Below are positions 8,641 through 16,977 of a DNA stretch of 64,000 nt, piece after piece; the first letter of the stretch is position 1, and the number at the start of each line of letters is the position of its first letter. The stretch spans positions 124,001 to 188,000 of the forward strand of contig NZ_RJKL01000001.1 in the NCBI RefSeq assembly GCF_003751945.1, written 5' to 3'. A program made the translations under genes and the position numbers. The notes under the pieces are model-generated. The model had not been told where the DNA came from, searched no databases, and worked only from the letters and a program-made list of their open reading frames with translations. The stretch is from Couchioplanes caeruleus (GTDB lineage Bacteria; Actinomycetota; Actinomycetes; Mycobacteriales; Micromonosporaceae).

Positions 8641-8780
8641 GGGTCAGACGGTAATCGCTGGAAACTCTACCTGCAAGATAGGATTTCTGTCCGGCGTGTC
8701 GCGGACTGTCGGAGCATGGTCCGGGATCGCTAATCTGACGGCACTCGGACGGCAACGGCGCCAGGTCCGGAGAGGAAGCG

Positions 8781-10130
8781 ATGACACTCGGAACCGCAGT
8801 GGTGGAGACCTCGTCCCTCGGAGACCGCACCTACCTCGTGCACGACGGCGAGGTCGCGGTGGTGGTCGACCCGCAACGCGACATCGACCGGGTCCTGGCC
8901 CTCGCCGGCCGGCTCGGCGTCCGGATCACCCACGTGGCGGAGACGCACCTGCACAACGACTACGTCTCCGGCGGTCTCGCCCTGGCCCGGATCACCGGCT
9001 CGGCCTACCTGGTCGCCGCCGCCGAGGAGGTGCAGTTCGCCCGGGTCCCGGTCGCCGACGGCGACCGGATCGCGGTCTCCGACCGGCTCACCCTCACGGC
9101 GGTGGCCACCCCCGGTCACACCTTCCACCACCTGGCGTACGTGGTCACCCACGACGGCGAGGTCGCGGGAGTCTGCACCGGCGGCTCCCTTCTCTTCGGT
9201 ACGACCGGACGCACCGACCTGCTCGGCGCCGGCCATGCCCGCACCCTCGCCCACCACCAGCACGCCTCGGCGCGCCGCCTCGCCGACCTGCTGCCCGACG
9301 GCACGCCGGTCTGGCCTACCCACGGCTTCGGCAGCTTCTGCTCGGCCACCCCGCCGGACGCCGACACCTCCACGATCGGCCGGGAGAAGAACGTCAACCC
9401 GGTGCTGCGGCTGCACGCCGACGCGTACGTCGAGCACCTGCTGGCGGGGCTAGGGGCATACCCGGCCTACTACGCGCACATGGGCGTGCGCAACGCCCAG
9501 GGCGCCGACCTGATCGATCTCACCCCGGCCCGGCGCGCCGACCCGGACGAGTTGCGCCGGCGCATCGACGCGGGAGAGTGGGTGGTCGATCTGCGCTCGC
9601 GCAAGGCGTACGCGTACCGCCACCTCACCGGGACGCTGAGCTTCGGCACCGACGGCCCACTGGCCACCTGGCTCGGCTGGACCCTGCCGCACGGCACCCC
9701 GCTGACCCTGCTCGGCGACTCGCCCCAGCAGGTCGCCGCCGCCCAGCGCGAACTCGCCCGCATCGGCATCGACCGCCCGACCGCCGCGGCCGCCGGCACC
9801 CCCGACGACTGGGCCCGCGGTCCCGCCGACCTCGCCGAGGGCCGTCGGGCCACCTTCGCCGATCTGGCGGCGAGCGAGCCGGACGTCGTCCTCGACGTCC
9901 GCGCCGACGGCGAATGGCAGGCCGGCCACCTGGCCGGGGCGATCCACGTCCCGCTGCCGCAGCTCACCGCCCGCCTGGCCGAGATGCCGCAGGGAACGGT
10001 CTGGGTGCACTGCGCGGCCGGCTACCGCGCGGCAGCGGCGGCAAGCCTGCTGACCCGCGCCGGCCGCACCGCCGTCGCCGTCGACGACGACTGGACCAAC
10101 GCGGCCGCCGCCGGTCTGCCCATCGTCTGA
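8781..10130 (+). CDS. MBL-fold / rhodanese fusion protein (persulfide dioxygenase-like)
   Basis: 449 residues, with a GGAGAGG ribosome-binding site seven bases before ATG. Residues 1-230 are a metallo-beta-lactamase domain with ETHLHNDYVSGG (Tyr replaces the last His of HxHxDH), ATPGHTFHH and THGFGSFC. Two rhodanese repeats follow: residues 250-340 without a Cys loop and so probably inactive, and residues 360-449 with the active-site loop VHCAAGYR. The layout resembles persulfide dioxygenase/sulfurtransferase fusions acting on glutathione or low-molecular-weight persulfides. Divergent from a cysteine-desulfurase-like gene. Confidence 0.85.
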   Translation: MTLGTAVVETSSLGDRTYLVHDGEVAVVVDPQRDIDRVLALAGRLGVRITHVAETHLHNDYVSGGLALARITGSAYLVAAAEEVQFARVPVADGDRIAVSDRLTLTAVATPGHTFHHLAYVVTHDGEVAGVCTGGSLLFGTTGRTDLLGAGHARTLAHHQHASARRLADLLPDGTPVWPTHGFGSFCSATPPDADTSTIGREKNVNPVLRLHADAYVEHLLAGLGAYPAYYAHMGVRNAQGADLIDLTPARRADPDELRRRIDAGEWVVDLRSRKAYAYRHLTGTLSFGTDGPLATWLGWTLPHGTPLTLLGDSPQQVAAAQRELARIGIDRPTAAAAGTPDDWARGPADLAEGRRATFADLAASEPDVVLDVRADGEWQAGHLAGAIHVPLPQLTARLAEMPQGTVWVHCAAGYRAAAAASLLTRAGRTAVAVDDDWTNAAAAGLPIV

Positions 10131-10143
10131 CCGCTCGCCCTCC

Positions 10144-10169
10144 CGGCCCGGCGGTCAACCGCCGGGCCG
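10144..10169 (+). terminator. GC-rich hairpin terminator after the MBL-rhodanese gene
   Basis: Arms cggcccggcgg and ccgccgggccg form an 11-bp perfect stem with a TCAA loop, 14 bases after the stop codon. There is no U tract, as is usual in high-GC actinobacteria. Confidence 0.6.
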
Positions 10170-10313
10170 CGTGCGGCCGGCCCTGTCCCGTGCCGCGTGC
10201 GGCCGGCCGGCCCCGTCCCGTGCCGCTGCTGTGCCGGGCCACCCGCCGGGGCCGTGGACCTCCGTCGATTCCCGCCGACAGCCCGGCTCGGTCCGGCCGA
10301 TGGCCGCGAGAGG

Positions 10314-10760
10314 TCAGGCCGTCATGCGGCGGACGAGTTCCGCGGCCCGGGCCTGTTGCACCGAGCGTGCCTGGCCGAGCACGAAGCCGCGCAGCAGCCG
10401 GGGGAATGACACGGTCACGGCCTCGGTGACCCGGGTGCCCTCGCCCTCCGGGGTCAGATCCACCGTGGCGACGAGGTGGACCCGTCCGGGGCTACGGACG
10501 TCGCTGGTCAGCCGGCGCCCCGGCACCGGGGAGGTCATCGTCACGCGGATCGGGTTGTGCCAGCTCAGAGGCCCGAAACGGAACCGTTCCACCGCCACGT
10601 ACGACACCGCCTGGTCCGTACGCCGGATGTCGCGGACCGCCACGACGAGCGGTGACAGGCCGACGTAGCTTTCCGGGCGGCTCAGATGCGCGTGGATGCG
10701 GCCGGGCGGTGCGGGCGCCCAAAAGGTGTGGCTGAACTGTTCGGTGGACACGACGGGCAT
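10314..10760 (-). CDS. SRPBCC (polyketide cyclase/dehydrase-type) family protein
   Basis: 148 residues. A START/SRPBCC fold is indicated by the initial strand STEQFSHTFWAPAPPGRIHAHL, middle strands ERFRFGPLSWHNPIRVTM and RVHLVATVDLTPEGEGTRVTE, and a long C-terminal helix PRLLRGFVLGQARSVQQARA. Such proteins bind hydrophobic ligands. No partner gene hints at the ligand. Confidence 0.75.
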   Translation of the reverse strand: MPVVSTEQFSHTFWAPAPPGRIHAHLSRPESYVGLSPLVVAVRDIRRTDQAVSYVAVERFRFGPLSWHNPIRVTMTSPVPGRRLTSDVRSPGRVHLVATVDLTPEGEGTRVTEAVTVSFPRLLRGFVLGQARSVQQARAAELVRRMTA

Positions 10761-10933
10761 GGTCGCACGCTCACGCCGGCCGCCAACCTGTGGGAAACCT
10801 TTACTGGAAAATTGCTTTGAACCGCTTCGCGGGCCGCTTCGTACTGATGGCTGTCGACGACGTCTGTCCGGGCAACATTCCCGATTTGCGCCGCCGGGGG
10901 GAGACCTCCGGAGCGCGTGACGAAAGGCCGAGC

Positions 10934-11212
10934 ATGAGTCGTGTCCACTACGGCACGCGGGCGGTCGCCCGCCTGTCCCGCCGTCGGGTTCTTACGATCG
11001 CCGCGACCGTGGGAGTCACTGCCTCGGCCGCCGGGGTGGCCGGCCTCAGCCTCGCCGGCGAGAAGGCGGGCAAGGCCGGCGACAACGAGCCGCTGGTGCT
11101 CTCCCTGCGCGACGCCGAGAAGGGCACGTTCGACGTGTTCTCCGGCGGGGACAAGGTGACGATCACCGACGCCGAACTGGCGAAGAAGCTGCTCAAAGCC
11201 GTCAAGCGCTGA
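10934..11212 (+). CDS. Small Tat-type exported protein preceding a DUF4331 gene
   Basis: 92 residues, ATG preceded by GAAAGG. The N-terminus has a twin-arginine signal (RLSRRRVLTIAATVGVTASA) with an alanine-rich h-region ending near residue 36. The mature part is about 55 residues, charged, ending KKLLKAVKR. The ATG at 10934 is preferred over an in-frame ATG at 10790 because it puts the twin arginines at residue 16 and has the ribosome-binding site. It is 15 bp before the DUF4331 gene, so the two are probably co-transcribed. Confidence 0.7.
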   Translation: MSRVHYGTRAVARLSRRRVLTIAATVGVTASAAGVAGLSLAGEKAGKAGDNEPLVLSLRDAEKGTFDVFSGGDKVTITDAELAKKLLKAVKR

Positions 11213-11227
11213 TCAGGAAGGCAACTC

Positions 11228-12631
11228 ATGTCCTCGCACCGCGAAGCCCCGGAGATCAGCAAGGATCCCGTGGCCGACAGCTCCGACCTGTACGCGTTCG
11301 TCAGCCCGGACCACCCGGACACGGTGACGCTCATCGCCAACTATGTGCCGCTGCAATTGCCGGCGAGCGGGCCGAACTTCTTCGAATTCGGCGACGACGT
11401 GCTCTACGAGGTGCACGTCGACAACAACGGTGATGGGCGCCCCGATCTGACGTACCAGTTCCGGTTCCGCACCGAACTGCGCAACGATCGGACGTTCCTC
11501 TACAACACCGGGCCGATCGAATCGCTGGACAGCGAGAACTGGAACCGCCGCCAGTTCTACTCGGTGACCCGGGTGGACGCCAACGGTAAGCACACCGTGC
11601 TCGCCGAGAAACTGCCGTGCCCGCCGTGCAACGTCGGTCCGCTGTCCATTCCGGATTACGACAAGCTCGCCGCCGACGCGGTGCACAAGCTGAAGACCGG
11701 GGAGAAGGTCTTCGCCGGCCAGCGGGCCGACCCGTTCTTCGTCGACCTCGGCGCCATCTTCGACCTGGGCACGCTGCGCCCGTTCCAGGACAAGCATCTC
11801 GTCGGCCAGAAGCTGTTCAACTACGCCGGCAAGGCGGTCAACGCCACCGACAAGATGAACGTGCACAGCATCGCGATCCAGCTTCCGCTGCACATGGTCC
11901 GCAAGGACGGCAAGAAGAAGGTGCGCGGGCGCGACGCGGGCGCGGTCATCGGCGTGTGGACCTCGGCCAGCCGCCGCCAGGTCCAGGTCCGGCACGGCAA
12001 GAAGAACGACGACGACGTGTACGTCGGCCCGCACGTGCAGGTCTCGCGCCTGGGCAACCCGCTGTTCAACGAGGTCATCGTGCCGATGGCGCAGAAGGAC
12101 CTGTGGAACAGCCTGCCACCGAGCGAGGACAAGCGCTTCGCCGAGTTCGTCGAGCAGCCGGAGCTCGCGCAGTTGCTGCCGGTGCTCTACCCGGGCCTGT
12201 TCGACAAGCTCGCCGCGCTCAACGAGGCGAAGACCGCCCGCGCCGACCTGGTCGCGATCCTGCTGACCGGCATCCCGGACGGCCTGATCGACGACTTCCA
12301 GAACAACACCGGCGAGACCCAGGCCGACATGCTGCGGCTCAACACCGCGGTGCCGCCGACCAAGGAGGAGAACGGCTTCGGCATCCTCGGCGGGGACCTG
12401 GCCGGCTTCCCGAACGGGCGGCGGGTCGCCGACGACGTGGTGTCGATCTCGCTGCGGGCGATCGCCGGCGTGACCGTGCCGCTGGTCGACGAGAAGTTCG
12501 AGCCGGACGAGGCGGCCGCGCTGGTGGAGCAGGGCCTGACGATCAAGGACGCCAGCTCGAAGCTGCTCAAGAAGTTCCCCTACCTCGGCGTGCCGTTCGA
12601 CGGCTTCAACAACCCCCCGGCGGAGGACTGA
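11228..12631 (+). CDS. DUF4331 domain-containing protein
   Basis: 467 residues with an AGGAAGG ribosome-binding site. It opens with the family hallmark MSSHREAPEISKDPVADSSD and has DLYAFVSPDHPDTVTLIANY and EVHVDNNGDGRPDLTYQF, a calcium-loop-like segment. DUF4331 proteins are generally extracytoplasmic and of unknown function. No signal peptide is visible on this gene although the gene before it has one, so export of the pair through the small Tat protein is a speculative possibility. The next ORF starts 4 bp downstream. Confidence 0.9.
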   Translation: MSSHREAPEISKDPVADSSDLYAFVSPDHPDTVTLIANYVPLQLPASGPNFFEFGDDVLYEVHVDNNGDGRPDLTYQFRFRTELRNDRTFLYNTGPIESLDSENWNRRQFYSVTRVDANGKHTVLAEKLPCPPCNVGPLSIPDYDKLAADAVHKLKTGEKVFAGQRADPFFVDLGAIFDLGTLRPFQDKHLVGQKLFNYAGKAVNATDKMNVHSIAIQLPLHMVRKDGKKKVRGRDAGAVIGVWTSASRRQVQVRHGKKNDDDVYVGPHVQVSRLGNPLFNEVIVPMAQKDLWNSLPPSEDKRFAEFVEQPELAQLLPVLYPGLFDKLAALNEAKTARADLVAILLTGIPDGLIDDFQNNTGETQADMLRLNTAVPPTKEENGFGILGGDLAGFPNGRRVADDVVSISLRAIAGVTVPLVDEKFEPDEAAALVEQGLTIKDASSKLLKKFPYLGVPFDGFNNPPAED

Positions 12632-12635
12632 CACC

Positions 12636-12977
12636 GTGAGCGTCGGAGTTCACCACCACCACACCCTCGCCCCCTCCGGCCAGGGCACCGTGGTGCTCAA
12701 CATCGGAGCCGGGATCGGCGCCCTGGTCATCCACACCCCGGGCAGCCTGCACGGGCACGAGATCGAGGTCAGCCCGGTGGACGACGCGACCCGGCGTACC
12801 CACGCGGCGGTCCGGGCGCGCTACGTCAGCGACGGCGTCATGTTCAGTGTCGTCATCGACAGCCTGCCGGCCGGCCGGTACGTCATCTGGCGCGATCCGG
12901 TGACGGCGCTGGCCGAGGTCGACGTGGCCGGCGGGGCCGTCGCCGAGTACGAATGGCCGGAAGCGGCCATTCTGTAA
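12636..12977 (+). CDS. Small conserved protein in the DUF4331 operon
   Basis: 113 residues from a GTG 4 bp after the DUF4331 stop, with CGGAGGAC just upstream. It contains a His run (VGVHHHHTLAPS) and beta-rich segments GTVVLNIGAGIGALVIHTPG and LPAGRYVIWRD, suggesting a small all-beta domain. I do not recognise the family. Tight spacing places it in the DUF4331 operon. Confidence 0.7.
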   Translation: MSVGVHHHHTLAPSGQGTVVLNIGAGIGALVIHTPGSLHGHEIEVSPVDDATRRTHAAVRARYVSDGVMFSVVIDSLPAGRYVIWRDPVTALAEVDVAGGAVAEYEWPEAAIL

Positions 12978-13001
12978 CTGCCGGTGACCCCCGTGTCGGT
13001 C

Positions 13002-13007
13002 TAGGGT
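13002..13007 (+). promoter_or_regulatory. -10 element TAGGGT for a leaderless AraC gene
   Basis: TAGGGT ends six nucleotides before the ATG at 13014. This suggests the regulator has its own promoter although only 36 bp separate it from the upstream operon. Confidence 0.45.
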
Positions 13008-13013
13008 GAGCTG

Positions 13014-14033
13014 ATGGACACGCCTGGGGAGGCCGGTCGGGATCCTGGTCCGGTGCTGACGGACGTGGCGGGCCGCTCCGCGCTGAGAACGACGGATGTG
13101 GACGAGGCGCGGGCCTTCTGCCGCCGGATGTTCTACGGACCGCTCGAGGTGAAACCGACCGGCGGCATCGAGGGCTTCGCCTTCTCCGGCGACGTCGTGC
13201 AGCTCGGCCCGCTGACCGTGGGCGAGGTCAGCTACGGCGTCGAGATCTGCGTGGCGATCGGCGACCTGCGCACGGCCTATCACGTGCTGGCGCCGCTGAC
13301 CGGGCAGGTCCAGGTGCTGCACCGCGGCGCGGCGACGACCGCCGATCCGAGCCGCGCCGCGGTGTTCCAGCCGGTCGGCGACATCGACCTGCGCTGGTCG
13401 GCCGACTGCCGGCTCTACAGCGTCAAAGTGGAACGGCTCGCGTTCGAACGCGAGCTGGAGGCCCTGGATCCGCCCGGCGGCGCGCCGCTGCCGCTGGGCG
13501 CCACCTTCGGCACGGCCGCCGGCCCGGGCCGGAGCTGGATGGGGCTGATCCGCCTGCTGCACACCGAGCTGCGCGAGACCGACGGGCTGATCGCCCTGCC
13601 CTGGCTGCTGCGCCGCTGGCGCGACCTGGTGATCAGCGGCCTCGCCGGCGCCGTCGAACACGCCTCCGGCGACGGCGTCCCGGGCCAGCCGACGGCGCGG
13701 CGTCCGCGTACGGTCAAGCGCACGCTCGACGCCATGCACGCGGAACCGGGCCGCGCCTTCACCGCGACGGAGCTGGCCGGCATCGCCGGAGTCGGCATCC
13801 GCGTGCTGCAGGAGTCGTTCCGCCAGCACGTGGGCGTGCCGCCGCTGACCTATCTGCGCCGGCTGCGCCTGGAAGGGGTGCACGCCGAGCTGACCCGGGC
13901 GGACCGGAGCGAGGTCAGCGTCAGCGAGGTCGCCTACCGCTGGGGCTTCACCCATCTCGGCCGCTTCGCGGGCGCCTACCGCGACCGCTACGGCGTCTCC
14001 CCGTCCCAGACCCTGCGCGGCGACCGCGGGTAG
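13014..14033 (+). CDS. AraC-family transcriptional regulator
   Basis: 339 residues. The N-terminal 210 residues form an AraC-binding-domain-like (cupin) sensor with ALRTTDVDEARAFCRRMFY, the pattern of regulators that bind aromatic or related ligands. The C-terminal 110 residues hold two HTH units: FTATELAGIAGVGIRVLQESFRQHVG and VSVSEVAYRWGFTHLGRFAGAYR followed by RYGVSPSQTLRG. It follows the DUF4331 operon on the same strand and may regulate it. Confidence 0.9.
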   Translation: MDTPGEAGRDPGPVLTDVAGRSALRTTDVDEARAFCRRMFYGPLEVKPTGGIEGFAFSGDVVQLGPLTVGEVSYGVEICVAIGDLRTAYHVLAPLTGQVQVLHRGAATTADPSRAAVFQPVGDIDLRWSADCRLYSVKVERLAFERELEALDPPGGAPLPLGATFGTAAGPGRSWMGLIRLLHTELRETDGLIALPWLLRRWRDLVISGLAGAVEHASGDGVPGQPTARRPRTVKRTLDAMHAEPGRAFTATELAGIAGVGIRVLQESFRQHVGVPPLTYLRRLRLEGVHAELTRADRSEVSVSEVAYRWGFTHLGRFAGAYRDRYGVSPSQTLRGDRG

Positions 14034-14043
14034 CCGGGCCGGT

Positions 14044-14952
14044 TCAGGATGGCTGGGCCGCCTCGCGGATGATGTCGGCGTACAGCCGGAACAATCGGGG
14101 CTGTCCGCCGGTCGGCGGGCGACTCTCGAGCAGGCGGGTCCAGCAGAGGGCCGCGAGGCGCCGGGCGTGGGCGCCGCTCCAGGGCCGGGGAAGCAGTTCC
14201 GGTGGCAGGAGCGGATCCGGGTCCATCGCGCGGGTGAACTCGGCGGCCAGTTCGAGGGCGAGGACCAGATGGCCGGTGTCGGTCAGCGGGGTGGCGCCTG
14301 CGAGCCGGTCGAGCCCGGCCCGGGCGAGGGCGGCGAGCCGGTCGTAGCGGGCGGCGATGTCGCCGAGCGGCCAGAGCGTGCCGGCCAGCGTGGCGGGGTC
14401 GCGATGGTCGCCGATGCGCAGGTCGCGGCTGGTCAGGAAGGTGACGGAGTCCAGGACGCCGAGCCGGCGGGCCGTGGCCTCGACGCGCGGGGCGACGGGG
14501 TTGGCCGTCACGTACAGTCCGCCCTGGACGGCGGCCGCGCCGAGTCGCAGGATGGTGTCGCGCAGGGTGTCGCGGGCCGCGCGGGCCGACTCGGGAATCG
14601 CGAACGCGATGAGGTGCCATGTGCCGTCCCAGGGGGCGTCGCCGCGGTCCTGGCGGTACGCGTACCGGACGTAGCCGGTCTCCGGGGCGATGGTGCCGGT
14701 GATGTCGGCGGTGGTGCGCAGCAACGCCTTGCGGCCCCGGCCCTCGTGGGTGAAGCGCCCTTCCGCCACGAGCCGTTTGATACAGAGGCGCACCTGCTGA
14801 TCCGTCATGTCCAGCGCGCCCGCCACGGTGTACAGCCCGTCGGCGTCGACCGTGCCGTCCTCGCGGACCATCGCGTGGACCAGCAGGCGGGTGGTGATCA
14901 CCGCGCTGGTGTCCGTCCTCGACGGACCCGGCCCGGCGCCGGCGCGGCTCAT
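14044..14952 (-). CDS. PaaX-family transcriptional regulator
   Basis: 302 residues. The N-terminal winged HTH (ALDMTDQQVRLCIKRLVAEG) is followed by a PaaX central domain (WDGTWHLIAFAIPESARAAR and LRLGAAAVQGGLYVTANPV) and C-terminal domain, the layout of PaaX, which represses phenylacetate degradation genes in response to phenylacetyl-CoA. No phenylacetate genes are in the window, so the effector here is unknown. Its start overlaps the GNAT stop by 4 bp, so the two form an operon. Confidence 0.85.
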   Translation of the reverse strand: MSRAGAGPGPSRTDTSAVITTRLLVHAMVREDGTVDADGLYTVAGALDMTDQQVRLCIKRLVAEGRFTHEGRGRKALLRTTADITGTIAPETGYVRYAYRQDRGDAPWDGTWHLIAFAIPESARAARDTLRDTILRLGAAAVQGGLYVTANPVAPRVEATARRLGVLDSVTFLTSRDLRIGDHRDPATLAGTLWPLGDIAARYDRLAALARAGLDRLAGATPLTDTGHLVLALELAAEFTRAMDPDPLLPPELLPRPWSGAHARRLAALCWTRLLESRPPTGGQPRLFRLYADIIREAAQPS

Positions 14953-15602
14953 CGCGTCTCGTCCCGCCGGTCGCCGACGCTGCGGTGCATGGTGGTGACG
15001 GCGGTGAATCCCATCAGGCGTCGCAGGTAGGGGGTTTGCTCGGTGCGGACCGCGGTGAATCCGTGCCGCTCGTACAGTGCGCGCGCCCGGGGGTTGACGT
15101 CGATGACGTCCAGGCGGATCCGGTCGCAGCCGCTGCCGGCGGCGACGCGGGCGATCTCCTCGAGCAGGGCGCTGCCGATGCCGCGGCCGCGGTGGCCCGC
15201 GTCGACGGCGATGCCGTCCATGACGAGCTGCCCGGGTGCCGGGGTGCGTTCCAGCAGCGCGAGCAGCGCGAGCCGAGGCAGGCCCCGCACCGCGCCGTAG
15301 GTGCGCAGGACATCGGCGGGGCCGCCGCCGGTGAGCCCCCGGCCGCCGAGTTGGAAGCCGGCCACGCCGACCACGTGGTCTCCGGCCAGCGCGACCACTC
15401 CGCGATCACGGTGCAGGTGGGTGGCGATGAAACGCCGTCCCTTGTCCGGTGGGTCCAGTGCCGCGCCCAGTTTGCGCCCGAAGGCCTCCCAGTAGAGCTC
15501 GGCCACGCGCCCCTCGGTGCCCGTGGGCACGTCTCGCCGCACGGTGATTGCGCCGCCCTCGGCGCCGTGCGTCTCGCTCCCGTCTCCGGTGTGCACCGTC
15601 AC
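14949..15602 (-). CDS. GNAT-family N-acetyltransferase
   Basis: 217 residues from a GTG with GAGGAG upstream. Motif A (GIAVDAGHRGRGIGSALLEEI) is the acetyl-CoA pyrophosphate loop, followed by DVIDVNPRARALYERHGF. The N-terminus is about 20 residues longer than the minimal fold. First gene of an operon with the PaaX regulator. Acceptor substrate unknown. Confidence 0.85.
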   Translation of the reverse strand: MTVHTGDGSETHGAEGGAITVRRDVPTGTEGRVAELYWEAFGRKLGAALDPPDKGRRFIATHLHRDRGVVALAGDHVVGVAGFQLGGRGLTGGGPADVLRTYGAVRGLPRLALLALLERTPAPGQLVMDGIAVDAGHRGRGIGSALLEEIARVAAGSGCDRIRLDVIDVNPRARALYERHGFTAVRTEQTPYLRRLMGFTAVTTMHRSVGDRRDETR

Positions 15603-15663
15603 GTCTCCTCACCCGCTGTGCTCACTTCCCAAACTCTATCATCCGGTATACGTTCATCGACGC

Positions 15664-15673
15664 AACGATCGTT
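15664..15673. promoter_or_regulatory. Palindrome aacgatcgtt between divergent GNAT/PaaX and DUF418 genes
   Basis: A perfect 10-bp palindrome in the 97-bp divergent spacer. A -10-like TAGAGT (minus strand, 15633-15638) lies on the GNAT side and TAGATT (15684-15689) on the DUF418 side. A regulator, perhaps PaaX itself, could act on both genes from here; this is inference. Confidence 0.35.
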
Positions 15674-15699
15674 TGAGTAGCGATAGATTTGGAGCGGGC

Positions 15700-16977
15700 A
15701 TGCATCAACAGGCACCGACGAAGGGGCGGGACCGGACTTCACCGCACGGCAGCGGGGGAGGTCGCATCCCGGTCGTCGACGCGCTGCGCGGCTTCGCTCT
15801 CCTCGGCATTCTGATGGTCAACATCACCTACTTCGCCTCGGCTTACCACGGCACCGGGCTGGAGGATCCCGGTTTCGCCGCGCCCCTCGACCGCGGTGTG
15901 CGTTACCTGGTGACGATCCTGTTCGAGACCAAGTTCTATCTGCTGTTCTCGTTCCTGTTCGGCTACAGCTTCACCCTCCAGATGGACTCGGCGGCGCGCA
16001 CCGGAAGCCGATTCGTCCCCCGCTTCCTGCGCCGCCTCTCGGCACTGTTCCTGATCGGTGCGTTCCACGCCGTCCTGCTCTTCCCGGGCGACATCCTCAC
16101 CACGTACGCCTGCCTGGGTCTGCTGTTGCTCGCCGCGCGCCGCGTCCGGCCGCGCACGGCAGTGCGTACGGCGATCGCGTTGCTGGTCGCCACCGCCGCC
16201 GGCTACCTGGCCCTCGCAACCGTCCAGATGGCGGCCGGCGGCGGCGGCGTCGACGCCGCCGCGGTGAGCCCGCAGGTGCAGCGGACCGCCGAGGGGCTGC
16301 GGGGCGGTCCGGGTTCGGTGATCGCCACCTATCTGGACCAGTTGCCGGAGGTCGTGCAGCTTCTGGTCTTCTTCCAGGCTCCGGCCGCCCTGGCCGCCTT
16401 CCTGCTGGGCCTGGCCGCCGGCAAGCGCCGCGTGTTGACCGACCTCGGTCGCATCGGACGCGTGCTGCGCCGGCTGCAGTGGATCGGTGCGCCGGTAGGG
16501 CTGATCGGCGGCATCGTCTACGCCCACGCGAGCCTGGAGTATCCCGGCACCGCGTATCAGATGTTCGCACTCGGCCTGGACATGCTCACCGCGCCCCTGC
16601 TCGCGGCCGCCTACGCGGCCACCCTGCTGCGGTGGACATCGAGCCGACGGGGTCGCCGTGCGGCTGAGGTGCTGTCGCCGGCCGGCCGGATGACCCTGAC
16701 GGCCTACCTCACCCAGTCGCTGGCTTGCGCGCTCGTCTTCACCGGCTACGGCGCCGCGATGGTCGGCCGGCTGTCCCCACCATGGGTGCTGGCGGTGGCG
16801 ATCGTGCTGTTCGCCGCGCAGCTCGCGGCCTGCAAGTGGTGGATGGGCCGGCATCCCCACGGTCCGCTCGAATGGGTGCTGCGGGCGGTGACCAACGCCG
16901 CGTGGCCGCGCCGGCGTACCGCCCGGTGGACGTCCGCGAGCGCGGCGGCAACCGGCGGTGAGTCGCCTAGCCGGTGA
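15700..16977 (+). CDS. DUF418-family multi-spanning membrane protein
   Basis: 425 residues from the ATG preceded by GGAGCGGG. After a hydrophilic head of about 25 residues the family-typical VVDALRGFALLGILMVNI opens the first membrane helix; about eight further hydrophobic segments follow. The C-terminal half carries the DUF418 signatures VLSPAGRMTLTAYLTQSL and a final pair of helices, then GPLEWVLRAVT. Function unknown; family members are suspected transporters or acyltransferase-like enzymes. The last 11 bp overlap the convergent gene. Confidence 0.85.
   Translation: MHQQAPTKGRDRTSPHGSGGGRIPVVDALRGFALLGILMVNITYFASAYHGTGLEDPGFAAPLDRGVRYLVTILFETKFYLLFSFLFGYSFTLQMDSAARTGSRFVPRFLRRLSALFLIGAFHAVLLFPGDILTTYACLGLLLLAARRVRPRTAVRTAIALLVATAAGYLALATVQMAAGGGGVDAAAVSPQVQRTAEGLRGGPGSVIATYLDQLPEVVQLLVFFQAPAALAAFLLGLAAGKRRVLTDLGRIGRVLRRLQWIGAPVGLIGGIVYAHASLEYPGTAYQMFALGLDMLTAPLLAAAYAATLLRWTSSRRGRRAAEVLSPAGRMTLTAYLTQSLACALVFTGYGAAMVGRLSPPWVLAVAIVLFAAQLAACKWWMGRHPHGPLEWVLRAVTNAAWPRRRTARWTSASAAATGGESPSR

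Noticed and set aside
10790..10933. 48-residue N-terminal extension of the Tat-type small protein
   Set aside because: Puts the twin-arginine motif in mid-protein; the ATG at 10934 has its own ribosome-binding site.
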